Shown: piece by piece, positions 1-9,162 of the stretch
Layout: every line of letters begins with the position of its first letter
Numbering within the stretch: position 1 is the stretch's first letter
From: Ginsengibacter hankyongi
GTDB taxonomy: Bacteria; Bacteroidota; Bacteroidia; Chitinophagales; Chitinophagaceae
NCBI RefSeq assembly: GCF_008710285.1
Contig: NZ_VYQF01000002.1
Span: forward strand, 372,001 to 436,000
Reading direction: 5' to 3'
Length of the DNA: 64,000 nucleotides
Notes under the pieces: generated by a model
Databases searched by the model: none
Told to the model about the DNA's origin: nothing
Seen by the model: the letters and a program-made list of their open reading frames with translations, nothing else
Program-made: the position numbers and the translations under genes

Positions 1-1
1 A

Positions 2-1288
2 AATCCTGTAGATAATTTGTGGAACGGAACTATTACTGATAACGGACTGCATGTATCTTCAAAAAATCCAAATTATACTAACCAAATGGGATTGGACATT
101 GACCAGTTTGATATGGGAACCGGCTATGGAATTTTCCCTAATGCCGGTTCAATAACGTTGGAATTTGGAACAACCTCTGATAAATATTTTCCCGGGCTTT
201 TTTCGTTTATTATAAGAATGAAAGACCCAACGATCAATATCGATAATACGGTAAGTGATGCCAACAATAATCATTTTGCCAACCTGAATGAAGTACTAAC
301 GTACACGCTTAAAGGAGAAAATAGCGGACCAGGAAATGCTAATTCAGTTGTAATTACGGACACGTTACCTGCTACTGTTACCTACGTTCCAAATTCATTG
401 AAAATAATAAGTTCTCCCGGAGTTACAACCGGAATTCAAACAGATATTTCAGGAGACGATATTGCTGAATATATTGAAAATGGATCAATTAAAACTATAC
501 AGTTTAGAATTGGAACAGCAGCTACAAGCAGTAATGGCGGTACTTTAGCGCCATATGAAACTTATGAAGTTCAGTTTAAAGTAACCGTTAACGACCCGGG
601 AACCGGCAAACAGATTCCTCCGATAATGAACATTGCAAGAATAAAGGCGTTATCCGATGCCAATGTAAATTTTGTTGATGATGGTACTGCGATAATCAAC
701 CCTGACAACGGGCCTGAGAATGGCCCATTACCCGTAACGATGGTTTCATTTACGGTCTCGCCTTTACAGGATAAAAAAGTAAAACTCGACTGGAAAACTT
801 CAATGGAAATTAATTGCAGTAAATATAAAATTGTAAGAAGCTTCGACGGAAATATTTTTAACTATGTCGCCGAAGTTCCGGGAGCCGGAACAACTTCGTC
901 CATTCACTCTTACTCCTTTATAGATGATGTATCTTCTGCCGGGTGCCCCATCATTTATTATAGAATAGATCAAATAGATAATGACTGGAAGAGTTCTTAT
1001 TCAAAAGTTTTGCCGGTAAAAATTACTGATGAAACCAGGCAGTTAATTATCTCGCCAAACCCTTTTACCAGTAGTATAAATATAAAAATAACATGGAATA
1101 AAAATGAAAATGTTACAGCCAAAATAATTAATCTACAAGGCAGCGAAGTAATTACGAAGGGCATTAAAATGAATAATGGGGTTAATTACATCGCTATTGA
1201 TGAATTATCTGATTTGCCCCCGGGAAATTATTTTATCCAATTTATTTCAGCAACAGAAAGGTTCACTAAAAAAATTACAAAGCAATAA
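2..1288 (+). CDS. T9SS-sorted surface/secreted protein, 3' part (5' end outside window)
   Basis: The reading frame is open to the left window edge, so the N-terminus and signal peptide are missing; the first in-window start-like codon (TTG at 17) is not a credible start. The visible part has a DUF11-like adhesion/conserved-repeat module (LKGENSGPGNANSVVITDTLP, roughly 75-110 residues in). A fibronectin-like segment follows, containing LPVTMVSF and LDWKTSMEIN, which commonly precedes T9SS tails. The last ~80 residues are a type A T9SS sorting domain (LIISPNPFTSSINI, then PPGNYFIQF and a basic KKITKQ end). By family knowledge the C-terminal domain directs export through the type IX secretion pore and anchoring or release at the cell surface. 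The specific function is unknown. Confidence 0.85.
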   Translation, partial: NPVDNLWNGTITDNGLHVSSKNPNYTNQMGLDIDQFDMGTGYGIFPNAGSITLEFGTTSDKYFPGLFSFIIRMKDPTINIDNTVSDANNNHFANLNEVLTYTLKGENSGPGNANSVVITDTLPATVTYVPNSLKIISSPGVTTGIQTDISGDDIAEYIENGSIKTIQFRIGTAATSSNGGTLAPYETYEVQFKVTVNDPGTGKQIPPIMNIARIKALSDANVNFVDDGTAIINPDNGPENGPLPVTMVSFTVSPLQDKKVKLDWKTSMEINCSKYKIVRSFDGNIFNYVAEVPGAGTTSSIHSYSFIDDVSSAGCPIIYYRIDQIDNDWKSSYSKVLPVKITDETRQLIISPNPFTSSINIKITWNKNENVTAKIINLQGSEVITKGIKMNNGVNYIAIDELSDLPPGNYFIQFISATERFTKKITKQ

Positions 1289-1307
1289 ATCAGGTATAAA
1301 ATATTAT

Positions 1308-1595
1308 TTATAAAGTCATATAGCTCTGCAACGCTTTCACATAATTTTCAAAGGCTTCAACTCCCTTGTTATTAATTTTACAAATTGTTTGCGGATAATT
1401 ATTATTGAACTGTTTTATAATATCAATATAACCGGCATCTTTTAGCTTATTGATTTGCACACTTAAATTCCCTGCCGTTGCGTTTGTCTTTTCTTTCAAA
1501 AAAGTAAACTCCGCTTCTTTTACACTTATAAGAAACGACATAATAGCAAGTCGTAACTGCGAATGTAATATGGGATCAAGTTCTTTAAACTCCAT
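1308..1595 (-). CDS. Small winged-helix (MarR/HTH_34-like) transcriptional regulator
   Basis: This 95-residue protein is the length of the single-domain winged-helix regulators (HTH_34 / MarR-like). It starts LDPILHSQLRLAIMSFL, the usual first helix of this family. The recognition-helix segment is TNATAGNLSVQINKLKDAGYI, and a beta-wing follows (NNNYPQTICKINNKG). The C-terminal helix probably dimerises. Such proteins bind DNA as homodimers and often repress neighbouring transporter or membrane-protein genes. Here the gene stands alone, convergent with the T9SS gene on its left, so no target can be named from context. The ATG start at 1593-1595 fits the domain boundary. Confidence 0.8.
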   Translation of the reverse strand: MEFKELDPILHSQLRLAIMSFLISVKEAEFTFLKEKTNATAGNLSVQINKLKDAGYIDIIKQFNNNYPQTICKINNKGVEAFENYVKALQSYMTL

Positions 1596-1962
1596 TTTAC
1601 TATATTACTGTAAAAAATTAATCTATCACCAAATCAATTACAACCATCCTATTTAAACAAATATTTTGAGCTTTCTTAAGATTGATGGGATCAAATGCAT
1701 CCTCTTTTTGCCGTCATTTGTCTAAAATTCTTCCTGAAATTTTTATTTGTGCATTTACCCAAAACATTATTGTAAATTTGTCACAATAATAAAGTAGTTT
1801 ATTTTATAAACCAAATTCCATCACTGGAAGGCATTTATTAGTTAAATGGCCAAAAACGGATATCGTTCTAAACTGATGATAATCAATATATATTAATAAA
1901 ATAAGGGGTTTAATGAAAAATTAGCCGCTCATTGGAATTTATTAACATCACCTAAAATTAAT

Positions 1963-2055
1963 TTGTTTATGTGCCTGCAATTTGTAATTTAGCAATAGAA
2001 TTTAATGGGTTAGTAAGTACAAAGAGCTGGTAGTAATACCGGCTCTTTTACTTTT
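1963..2055 (+). ncRNA. Candidate short RNA: promoter plus intrinsic terminator
   Basis: TTG (1963-1965), a 19-nt spacer and TAATTTAG (1985-1992) resemble the Bacteroidota housekeeping promoter. About 30 nt later an 11-bp hairpin (left arm 2022-2032, loop GTAA, right arm 2037-2047, one G-U pair) is followed by TTACTTTTCTTT. Transcription would start near 2000 and end near 2050, giving an RNA of ~50 nt or more. No coding potential is seen. It could instead be only a terminator with a fortuitous promoter match, or a leader reading into radA. Confidence 0.3.
2022..2052 (+). terminator. Hairpin terminator upstream of radA
   Basis: AAGAGCTGGTA and TACCGGCTCTT pair around a GTAA loop and are followed by a T-rich tract (TTACTTTT). 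The structure is complete enough to act as a Rho-independent terminator on the plus strand. No gene precedes it on that strand for about 700 bases, which is why a short RNA is suspected. Confidence 0.55.
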
Positions 2056-2167
2056 CTTTACAAAAAGTTATCGGTTAAGTAATAATCAATTTCCTTCTTC
2101 ATATTACGCTGTCATTTTATTTCCTGTGATAATGTTTGTTTAATTTCATTGCTCATTAATTTATTGA

Positions 2168-3541
2168 ATGAGTAAAACAAAGACAGCTTTTTTTTGCAGC
2201 AATTGCGGACAGGAAAGTGCGAAGTGGTTAGGTAAATGTCCTTCATGTGAACAATGGAATACTTTTGTTGAAGAAGTAATTGTGAGAGGCACAGATAAGA
2301 AGCAAACTGAATGGAAAGAATTTTCAGGATTAAGTAATGGTGTTAAAACAATTTCTTTACAAGATGTTTCAAGCAGCGAAGAAAAAAGAATTCTTACTGC
2401 TGATGCGGAGTTGAATCGTGTATTAGGTGGTGGAATTGTTACCGGAAGCATTGTATTGATTGCGGGAGAACCTGGCATTGGTAAATCAACATTGTTTCTC
2501 CAGGATGCATTGCAATTGAAAAATGTTGTTACATTATATATAAGTGGTGAAGAAAGTGAACAGCAAATTAAGATGCGTGCAGATAGATTGAAAATTGAAA
2601 ATGAAAAATTTTTCCTGCTTACTGAAACTAATACGCAAACCATTTTCCAGGAAATAAAAAAGCTACGGCCAGAACTTGTAATTATAGATTCCATTCAAAC
2701 GTTACAATCACCTTATGTTGAATCTACACCGGGTAGTGTTTCTCAAATCAGAGAAAGTGCCGCCGAGTTTCAACGCTTCGCAAAAGAAACCAATACGCCT
2801 GTTTTCCTGATTGGTCACATTACTAAAGATGGAAGCATTGCAGGCCCAAAAATTCTGGAGCACATGGTTGATACCGTATTGCAATTTGAAGGAGACCGCA
2901 ATTATGCATATCGTATTTTGCGCACGCTTAAAAATCGTTTTGGTTCGTCATCAGAATTGGGGATTTATGAAATGACGGGGGAAGGAATGAGGCAGGTAAG
3001 TAATCCATCAGAAATATTAATTACGCAAAGGGAAGAACAATTAAGCGGTGTTGCAATTGCCGCAACAATGGAAGGCATAAGACCATTGTTGATAGAAGTC
3101 CAGGCATTGGTAACACAAAGTGTGTATGGCACTCCGCAACGAACCAATACAGGTTTTGATTTACGAAGGCTGCAATTGTTATTAGCAGTTTTGGAGAAGA
3201 GAGGCGGATTTCATTTTGGAGTAAAAGATGTTTTTATAAATATTGCGGGCGGCTTAAAGGTTGAAGATCCTTCCATTGATCTTGCAGTATTAAGTGCATT
3301 ACTTTCTTCTTATGAAGATGTGGCACTTCCGTTACACATTTGTTTTGCAGGCGAAGTGGGATTGAGTGGAGAAATAAGAGCGGTTAACCGTATTGAACAA
3401 AGAATTGCCGAAGCTGAAAAATTGGGTTTCGAAAAAATAGTTGTAAGTAAATATAATACCAAGGGCTTAGGTAAAAGTAAATTTAGTATTGAGGTTGTAG
3501 CATTAGGCAAAGTGGAAGAATTGTACAAATACCTATTTTAG
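2168..3541 (+). CDS. radA: DNA repair protein RadA
   Basis: RadA (Sms) is a RecA-like, DnaB-type ATP-dependent helicase that extends branches during homologous recombination. The 457-residue length is normal. An N-terminal C4 zinc finger is formed by C10, C13, C24 and C27. Walker A is GEPGIGKST (100-108), Walker B is around LVIIDSIQ, and the RadA-specific KNRFG motif is at 255-259. The C-terminal third is the Lon-protease-like domain (ending with GLSGEIRAV and KIVVSKYN). The ATG at 2168 places the zinc finger at the usual distance from the N-terminus. comF lies 17 bases downstream on the same strand and is probably cotranscribed. Confidence 0.97.
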   Translation: MSKTKTAFFCSNCGQESAKWLGKCPSCEQWNTFVEEVIVRGTDKKQTEWKEFSGLSNGVKTISLQDVSSSEEKRILTADAELNRVLGGGIVTGSIVLIAGEPGIGKSTLFLQDALQLKNVVTLYISGEESEQQIKMRADRLKIENEKFFLLTETNTQTIFQEIKKLRPELVIIDSIQTLQSPYVESTPGSVSQIRESAAEFQRFAKETNTPVFLIGHITKDGSIAGPKILEHMVDTVLQFEGDRNYAYRILRTLKNRFGSSSELGIYEMTGEGMRQVSNPSEILITQREEQLSGVAIAATMEGIRPLLIEVQALVTQSVYGTPQRTNTGFDLRRLQLLLAVLEKRGGFHFGVKDVFINIAGGLKVEDPSIDLAVLSALLSSYEDVALPLHICFAGEVGLSGEIRAVNRIEQRIAEAEKLGFEKIVVSKYNTKGLGKSKFSIEVVALGKVEELYKYLF

Positions 3542-3558
3542 TTTTAAAACAATAAACA

Positions 3559-4260
3559 TTGAATCTAAAATCAACTATATTATCTCCTTTAGTTCATTTT
3601 TTTTATCCGCACAATTGCATTGGTTGTGGAAGTGATATTATAGAAAAAGACAATTTTTTATGCCTTGAATGTATTAATTATTTACCACATACCGGTTTTG
3701 CTTTACATGCCAATAATCCTTTAGAAAAAATTTTTTGGGGGCGACTGCCAATCACTGCTGGTATGAGTGAGTTTTATTTTTCCAAAGATTCCATTATACA
3801 AAATTGTATTCACGAATTTAAATACAGGGGGAATAAAAATATTGGGTTATATCTTGGTAAAATAATGGGCAAGAGCATGCTTAACAGTAATCGCTTTGCT
3901 AACATTGACTACCTGGTACCATTACCCCTGTTTACTGAAAAAGAATTTAAAAGAGGCTTTAATCAATCTTCAATACTTTGCTCGGGCGTAAATGAAATAA
4001 TGAACATTCCGGTTATAACAAAAAATGTAACCAGAACAATATATACCGAAACTCAAACTAAAAAAGGAAGAATTCAAAGATGGGAAAATGTCGAGAAAAG
4101 TTTTTCGGTTATTGATCCTGAAATGTTGAAAGGGAAACATATTTTATTAGTCGATGACGTTATTACCACCGGCGCAACTATTGAAGCATGTGGCCGAGAA
4201 ATCTTAAAAATAGAAGGAGCCCGGTTAAGTATTGCTTCATTAGCTATTTCAAAACAATAA
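3559..4260 (+). CDS. ComF family phosphoribosyltransferase-like protein
   Basis: ComFC-type proteins support DNA uptake and recombination and carry a type I phosphoribosyltransferase fold. An N-terminal four-cysteine zinc site is visible (C20, C23, C35, C38). The PRPP-binding motif LLVDDVITTG lies at 196-205, and the 233-residue length is typical. No ATG is available near the domain start; the frame begins at TTG (3559), which I take as the start because the zinc finger needs this N-terminus. The gene follows radA by 17 bases, so both may belong to one recombination-related transcription unit. Confidence 0.9.
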   Translation: MNLKSTILSPLVHFFYPHNCIGCGSDIIEKDNFLCLECINYLPHTGFALHANNPLEKIFWGRLPITAGMSEFYFSKDSIIQNCIHEFKYRGNKNIGLYLGKIMGKSMLNSNRFANIDYLVPLPLFTEKEFKRGFNQSSILCSGVNEIMNIPVITKNVTRTIYTETQTKKGRIQRWENVEKSFSVIDPEMLKGKHILLVDDVITTGATIEACGREILKIEGARLSIASLAISKQ

Positions 4261-4291
4261 ACCATTACTTAATTAAACATATTTTTGGTAA

Positions 4292-5683
4292 ATGAGTTTT
4301 ATAAAATATGTATTCTTTTTTATTCTGACCGCGATAATTATTTCCTGCAAGAAAGAATCTTTTATAAAAAGCCCACAAGCTAATTTATCAACAAGCGTAG
4401 ACACGTTAAAGTATGATACCGTTTTTACCTTGGTTGGCTCTGTTACCCAAAGTTTTAAAATCTTTAATAATAACAATCAAAAACTTCGTTTATCACAAGT
4501 AAAATTAGCTGGAGGCGCTTCTTCTGTTTTCAAAATAAATGTTGATGGCACTGCTGCAACTGAAGTAGACAATATAGAAATGAACGCTAATGATAGCATT
4601 TATGTTTTTGTCCAGGTGAATGTAAACCCAAATGCCAATAATCTTCCATTTCTTCTTCGCGATAGTATTTTGATTAGTTATAATGGCAACCAAAAATTTG
4701 TACAATTACAGGCTTATGGGCAAAACGCAATCTTTTTGAACAGCGTAAAGCTAACCGGGAATGTAACGTGGGATAAAACGCTTCCTTATGTAATTATTGG
4801 GGGTATTTTAATTGATTCTAATTCCACACTTACTGTGCAGCGAGGAACAAAAATCTATTTACATGCCAGTGCTCCATTTTTAGTTGACGGCACTTTAATT
4901 GTTAATGGTACAAAACAGGATAGCGTTGTATTTAATGGCGACCGAATGGATTCTGATTATAAAGATTTACCAGCAAGCTGGCCCGGTATTTTCTTTAGCA
5001 GCAGCAGTAAGGATAATTTTTTAAAGCATGCAGTTATTAAAAATGCCTACCAGGGAATTATAGCCCAGGGCCTTTCTGTAAATGCTAATCCAAAACTCAC
5101 CATATCGCAATGTATTATTGATAATATTTATGATGCGGGCGTACTTGGCGTCAATACAAATATCTATGCTGACAATTGTTTAATTAGTAATTGTGGCAGC
5201 AACATCTTGTTGCAACTTGGCGGCGATTACCGTTTTGTCCATTGCACCGTTGTGTCTTATAACAATTTTTTAATCACGCATAAAGCCCCCGTTTTACAGG
5301 CTTCAAACGCTGCGAAGCAAAACGGCGCAACATTCACACGGCCACTCAATGCGATATTTCAAAATTGTATTTTTTGGGGAGATAATGGAAATGTAGATAA
5401 CGAAATTATCCTGGATAAAGAAGGAAGTGTTTCATTCCTGGCCAGCTTTAATCATGTTCTTTATAAAGCGAAGGATAATGTAAGCAATGGTAATTTTGAC
5501 GCTCAATCTATAAAAAATACTGATCCTTCGTTCGATAGTATTGATGTGTCACACAATTATTATGATTTTCACTTAAAAGATTATTCACCGGCTATTAATG
5601 CGGGTACATCTACCTCATTTCCTAAAGATCTTGACGACGTGATAAGAGATGCTAAACCCGACATTGGATGTTATGAAAAATAA
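4292..5683 (+). CDS. Lipoprotein with right-handed parallel beta-helix
   Basis: The N-terminus is a lipoprotein signal with the acylated cysteine at residue 19 (TAIIISC) followed directly by KKES; charged residues just after the cysteine resemble lipoprotein export signals reported for Bacteroidota. Residues ~40-150 look like a beta-sandwich (VTQSFKIFNNNNQKL, IYVFVQVNVNP). From ~170 onward a repetitive beta-helix follows (GGILIDSNSTLTVQRGTKIY, LKHAVIKNAYQGI, LTISQCIIDNIYDAG). The end, NAGTSTSFPKDLDDVIRDA then KPDIGCYE, is the common C-terminal signature of choice-of-anchor Q / beta-helix proteins. It is probably surface-exposed; the ligand or substrate is unknown. Confidence 0.8.
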   Translation: MSFIKYVFFFILTAIIISCKKESFIKSPQANLSTSVDTLKYDTVFTLVGSVTQSFKIFNNNNQKLRLSQVKLAGGASSVFKINVDGTAATEVDNIEMNANDSIYVFVQVNVNPNANNLPFLLRDSILISYNGNQKFVQLQAYGQNAIFLNSVKLTGNVTWDKTLPYVIIGGILIDSNSTLTVQRGTKIYLHASAPFLVDGTLIVNGTKQDSVVFNGDRMDSDYKDLPASWPGIFFSSSSKDNFLKHAVIKNAYQGIIAQGLSVNANPKLTISQCIIDNIYDAGVLGVNTNIYADNCLISNCGSNILLQLGGDYRFVHCTVVSYNNFLITHKAPVLQASNAAKQNGATFTRPLNAIFQNCIFWGDNGNVDNEIILDKEGSVSFLASFNHVLYKAKDNVSNGNFDAQSIKNTDPSFDSIDVSHNYYDFHLKDYSPAINAGTSTSFPKDLDDVIRDAKPDIGCYEK

Positions 5684-5755
5684 AAACCCTCATATTGCCG
5701 GGTAATTGAACAAGGCTAATCATTTCATGAATTGCTATCTTTACAAAAAAAGAAA

Positions 5756-6307
5756 ATGAAAAAAATATTTATTGCCCTGGCATCTTTAGCGCTGGCATCT
5801 TTTATTTTACCACCTAAGCACGCTCCATTCATCAAGTCATCTATTTATGATTTTAAAGTGGATGGATTAAGCGGTGGCACTATTGACTTTTCACAATTCA
5901 AAGGAAAAAAAATATTGATAGTTAACACTGCATCTAAATGTGGCTTCACTCCCCAGTATGAATATTTGGAAAAATTGTATGAAAAATACAAGGATAAATT
6001 GGTAATTGTTGGGTTTCCTGCAAACAATTTTGGTAGCCAGGAACCAGGTACCAACGACGAAATAAAAGCATTTTGCACAAAAAATTATGGAGTTACTTTT
6101 CCTATGGCAGCTAAAGTTTCTGTAAAAGGAGATGATATTGCACCGATCTATAAATGGCTTACCAATAAATCAGAAAATGGCGTAATGGATGCAGACATCA
6201 AATGGAATTTCACTAAATTTTTGTTGGATGAGAACGGCAACCTGATTGCAAAATTTGATAGTAATGTTGCACCAATGAGTGACGATATTGTCAAATATTT
6301 AAAATGA
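5756..6307 (+). CDS. Glutathione peroxidase family protein (exported thiol peroxidase)
   Basis: This GPx-family enzyme reduces peroxides. The catalytic Cys is C62 in NTASKCGFTPQ, and Q95 and W150-N151 complete the tetrad. C107 (IKAFCTKNYGV) matches the resolving cysteine of thioredoxin-dependent GPx, so thioredoxin rather than glutathione is the likely reductant. Starting at the ATG at 5756 gives a clean signal peptide (MKKIFIALASLALASFIL), so the enzyme probably acts in the periplasm. A longer frame from TTG 5732 adds only eight residues and overlaps a -7-like TATCTTTA, so I reject it. Length is 183 residues. Confidence 0.93.
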   Translation: MKKIFIALASLALASFILPPKHAPFIKSSIYDFKVDGLSGGTIDFSQFKGKKILIVNTASKCGFTPQYEYLEKLYEKYKDKLVIVGFPANNFGSQEPGTNDEIKAFCTKNYGVTFPMAAKVSVKGDDIAPIYKWLTNKSENGVMDADIKWNFTKFLLDENGNLIAKFDSNVAPMSDDIVKYLK

Positions 6308-6345
6308 TTTTTTATTATAAGTCCCGATAAACAATCTGGCTTAGA

Positions 6346-6376
6346 CACGAATTGATAAAGAGTATGTTAATTCGTG
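6346..6376. repeat. Short inverted repeat upstream of holB
   Basis: CACGAATT (6346-6353) and AATTCGTG (6369-6376) form a perfect 8-bp inverted repeat with a 15-nt spacer, lying 38 nt before the holB start. It could be an operator or a weak hairpin. There is no T-tract, so it is not a convincing terminator. Confidence 0.3.
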
Positions 6377-6413
6377 ATTCAATATTTATAGATTCTATTT
6401 CCCGGTAATCATT

Positions 6414-7634
6414 ATGCAGTTTGAAAATGTTATTGGCCAAAAGCCTACCAAAAAACATTTAATCGACCTTGTTCAACAAAACAGGTTGAGCCATGCTTTA
6501 TTATTTTTAGGTAAAGAAGGTAGCGGTGCTCTGCCAATGGCGTTGGCTTTTGCGCAATATATCGTTTGCACCTCCGCAAAGAATGATGCGCCTGCTCAGC
6601 AGGGTTTATTTGGAGAAGAAAACAATATTCCTCTTCCTGAAAAATTAGAAGCATTGGACTCATGCGGCGAATGTCCTTCCTGTATTAAAGCACAACTATT
6701 TATTCACCCTGATATCCATTTTTCGTTCCCCGCAATCCCAAAGAAATCGGGTACGCCCACCGTCAGTGATGATTATATAAATGAATGGCGTGAATTTATT
6801 GCTACTTATCCTTATGGAAATGTGTACGATTGGCTGCAGTTTTTAGGAGCAGAAAATAAACAGGGCAATATAACTGCTGAGGAATGTAACCAGGTAAATC
6901 ATAAACTCAGCCTTAAAACTTTTGAAAGCAATTATAAAATTTTGATAATGTGGATGCCTGAATTCCTGGGCAATTCAGGTAATAAACTTCTCAAACTTAT
7001 AGAAGAGCCGCCACCAGATACACTTTTTATTTTCGTAGCGCAAGATGAAAATGCGATTTTACCTACCATTTTATCAAGAACGCAATTGATAAAAATTCCT
7101 TTGCTTGATAATGATGAAATTGAAGAAGCATTAATTCAGCAGGCGAACTCCACAATTGAGCGTGCTGCCCAGGTTGCTGCGGTAAGTGAAGGAAATTATC
7201 GCGAAGCATTACAAATGCTCCAGAATGCTGATCATAACTGGGAAAGCCTTTTAAGAGAATGGCTCAACGTCACTTTAAAAAGAAATACATCGGCTCAGCT
7301 TAAATGGATTGATGAAATAAGCCAAATGGGGCGCGAAAAACAAAAACAATTTATTCGTTATTTTATTCATTTGTTGGGCCAGGCATTAAGGCTACGCTTC
7401 GTATATTCCCCCAATGGAGATAATATTAATTTGCAAATACCCGCAAATGAAATTGACTTTGCTTTGAGGCTTAATAAGATGTGCAGTGTTGAAGCCGCGG
7501 AAGCTATCATAAACGAATTGGACAAAGCAATTTTTTATATCGAACGAAATGCCCATGCGAAAATGTTGTTCCATGCGCTCTCAATACGGATGTACCACAT
7601 TATTAAGGATAATTCATTAATTTTGATGGATTGA
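6414..7634 (+). CDS. holB: DNA polymerase III subunit delta'
   Basis: Delta' is the non-motor AAA+ subunit of the clamp loader. The N-terminus (FENVIGQKPTKKHL, LSHALLFLG) is typical. The nucleotide-binding loop is degenerate (GKEGSGALP, 33-41, without the GK[ST] ending), as known for delta', which does not hydrolyse ATP. The zinc module is C52, C84, C87 and C90. The SRT segment (LSRTQLIKIP) is the sensor-1 region from which delta' supplies its trans-acting arginine. At 406 residues it is slightly long for the family because of an insert between C52 and C84 that carries a low-complexity linker. It appears to be a single-gene unit. Confidence 0.93.
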   Translation: MQFENVIGQKPTKKHLIDLVQQNRLSHALLFLGKEGSGALPMALAFAQYIVCTSAKNDAPAQQGLFGEENNIPLPEKLEALDSCGECPSCIKAQLFIHPDIHFSFPAIPKKSGTPTVSDDYINEWREFIATYPYGNVYDWLQFLGAENKQGNITAEECNQVNHKLSLKTFESNYKILIMWMPEFLGNSGNKLLKLIEEPPPDTLFIFVAQDENAILPTILSRTQLIKIPLLDNDEIEEALIQQANSTIERAAQVAAVSEGNYREALQMLQNADHNWESLLREWLNVTLKRNTSAQLKWIDEISQMGREKQKQFIRYFIHLLGQALRLRFVYSPNGDNINLQIPANEIDFALRLNKMCSVEAAEAIINELDKAIFYIERNAHAKMLFHALSIRMYHIIKDNSLILMD

Positions 7635-7879
7635 GGAAGATGGAATTTTTGCAGATGTTTTAGAAAAAAATTTTTAGAATCAACTTTCAGCTATAGGCAT
7701 TTTGTTTATTACTGGTTTTAAAACAGTCTTTTATAGTTTTGCAAAATCAAATAGGAGGTATTTCTCTTTTAAAAGTAAAATTGTATAGAATTTAATGCTA
7801 CCAAAGTTGTAAACTTCATCTGCACGATTGCACCTTTTCTTTTTTTATTTATTTATCACTTTTTTTGAAGCAATTATAT

Positions 7880-9112
7880 ATGAGTTGCACTAGTTGTAGT
7901 ACGGGTAAACCTAACGGTTGCAAAAGTAATGGCGGATGTAGTACCGGCGGATGTAACCGTATGAATGTTCATGATTGGTTGGCAAATCTTCCATTCAGTG
8001 ATCCCGAAAGTAGTTGTCGCATTGTGGAGGTTTCATTCAACCAGGGAAGCAGGAAAGATTATTACAGAAATAATTCGTTACAGATTTTTGAAAAAGGTGA
8101 CATTATTTCGGTAGAAGGCGTAAGCGGTTTCGATGTTGGAACGGTAAGTCTTACAGGGGAGTTGGTTCGTCTTCAGCTTAAAAAACATAGTTTAAAAGAA
8201 GATACTTCCGAATTTAAAAAAATATTACGTCTTGCTACGGATAACGATATCAATAAATGGAAAGAAACCAAGGCCCGTGAGCATGAAGTGTTGATACGAA
8301 GTAGGGCAATCGCAAGGCAATTAAAAGTTGATCTTAAAATGGCTGAGGTTGAGATACAGGCCGACGGCAGGAAAGCAACATTTTTTTATATTGCTGATGA
8401 CCGTGTTGATTTTCGCGAACTCATAAAAATATATGCATCTGAGTTTAAGGTAAAAGTAGAAATGAAGCAAATTGGTGCACGGCAGGAAGCAGGAAAAGTG
8501 GGTGGGATTGGTAGTTGCGGAAGAGAATTGTGTTGCAGTACCTGGCTTACCGATTTTAAAAGCGTTAATACAAATGCGGCACGTTATCAAAACCTTAGTA
8601 TAAATCAAACAAAACTTAGCGGCCAATGTGGAAGATTAAAATGCTGCCTCAATTATGAATTGGATACTTATCTCGATGCATTACAACATTTTCCGGATGA
8701 TGCCGAAGTAATAGAGGTGGCAAAGGGTCGTGCTTTCTTAATAAAGAAAGATATTTTCAGAAACCTGATGTGGTATTCAATGCACGACAGTACACGACAT
8801 TATCCCCTTTCAATTGAAAGCGTAAAAAAAATAAAGGAGCAAAACAGACAAGGCATAAAGCCGGAAGCTTTGGAAACCGTTGAGATTGTGAGTGGCAAAA
8901 CTAAAGAAGCAGAACCGGCATTTGTTGATGTTGTTGGGCACATCAGTTTAAAGTCGCTCGAAAAAAACAGCCGCAGGCGAAGAGATAGTGACAACAGCAG
9001 GAAGGCCAATATGGCTAAAAAACCTCAACAACAAAATGCTCCAAACGTTAATCAAAATAACCCGCGACCGAATAATAGAAACAACCGGCCTCCGCGAAAG
9101 AAAAACAGGTAA
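7880..9112 (+). CDS. PSP1 / RicT (YaaT)-like regulatory protein
   Basis: The central PSP1 domain is recognisable (ISVEGVSGFDVGTV at the start; DDRVDFRELIKIYA and the cysteine motif GSCGRELCCSTW, then CGRLKCCLNYE). In Bacillus RicT (YaaT) belongs to the Ric complex that binds Fe-S clusters and affects mRNA maturation; the role in Bacteroidota is not established. Starting at ATG 7880 gives MSCTSCSTGKPNGCKSN, a Cys/Gly-rich N-terminus with six cysteines in ~25 residues. The upstream TTG (7865) is rejected. The last ~55 residues are a basic, Asn/Pro/Gln-rich tail (KKPQQQNAP, PRKKNR) that looks disordered and may bind RNA. Length is 410 residues. Confidence 0.87.
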   Translation: MSCTSCSTGKPNGCKSNGGCSTGGCNRMNVHDWLANLPFSDPESSCRIVEVSFNQGSRKDYYRNNSLQIFEKGDIISVEGVSGFDVGTVSLTGELVRLQLKKHSLKEDTSEFKKILRLATDNDINKWKETKAREHEVLIRSRAIARQLKVDLKMAEVEIQADGRKATFFYIADDRVDFRELIKIYASEFKVKVEMKQIGARQEAGKVGGIGSCGRELCCSTWLTDFKSVNTNAARYQNLSINQTKLSGQCGRLKCCLNYELDTYLDALQHFPDDAEVIEVAKGRAFLIKKDIFRNLMWYSMHDSTRHYPLSIESVKKIKEQNRQGIKPEALETVEIVSGKTKEAEPAFVDVVGHISLKSLEKNSRRRRDSDNSRKANMAKKPQQQNAPNVNQNNPRPNNRNNRPPRKKNR

Positions 9113-9162
9113 TAAGTAAAATTCAAAATTTCATACCGAGATTTTAAAAAGAATACTTATTG

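Larger units (their letters stand above)
1596..2167. other. Intergenic region with two possible promoters and a hairpin
   Basis: No credible protein gene is seen in these ~570 bases. They separate the minus-strand winged-helix gene from radA. Two Bacteroidota-type -7 boxes occur on the plus strand: TAAATTTG at 1773-1780 and TAATTTAG at 1985-1992, the latter with TTG 19 nt upstream. A terminator-like hairpin at 2022-2047 ends the second unit. A short untranslated RNA is therefore possible and is listed separately. Confidence 0.5.

Noticed and set aside
2161-2694. 177-codon open frame on the minus strand inside radA
   Set aside because: It lies antisense within the well-conserved RadA reading frame and its translation shows no recognisable domain; a shadow frame.
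5732-5758. TTG start adding eight residues to the glutathione peroxidase
   Set aside because: It overlaps a -7-like box and would spoil the signal peptide that begins at the ATG at 5756.
6510-6540. Degenerate Walker A in DNA polymerase III delta' taken as a sign of gene decay
   Set aside because: Delta' normally lacks a functional P-loop; the zinc cysteines and the SRT motif are intact, so the gene is healthy.
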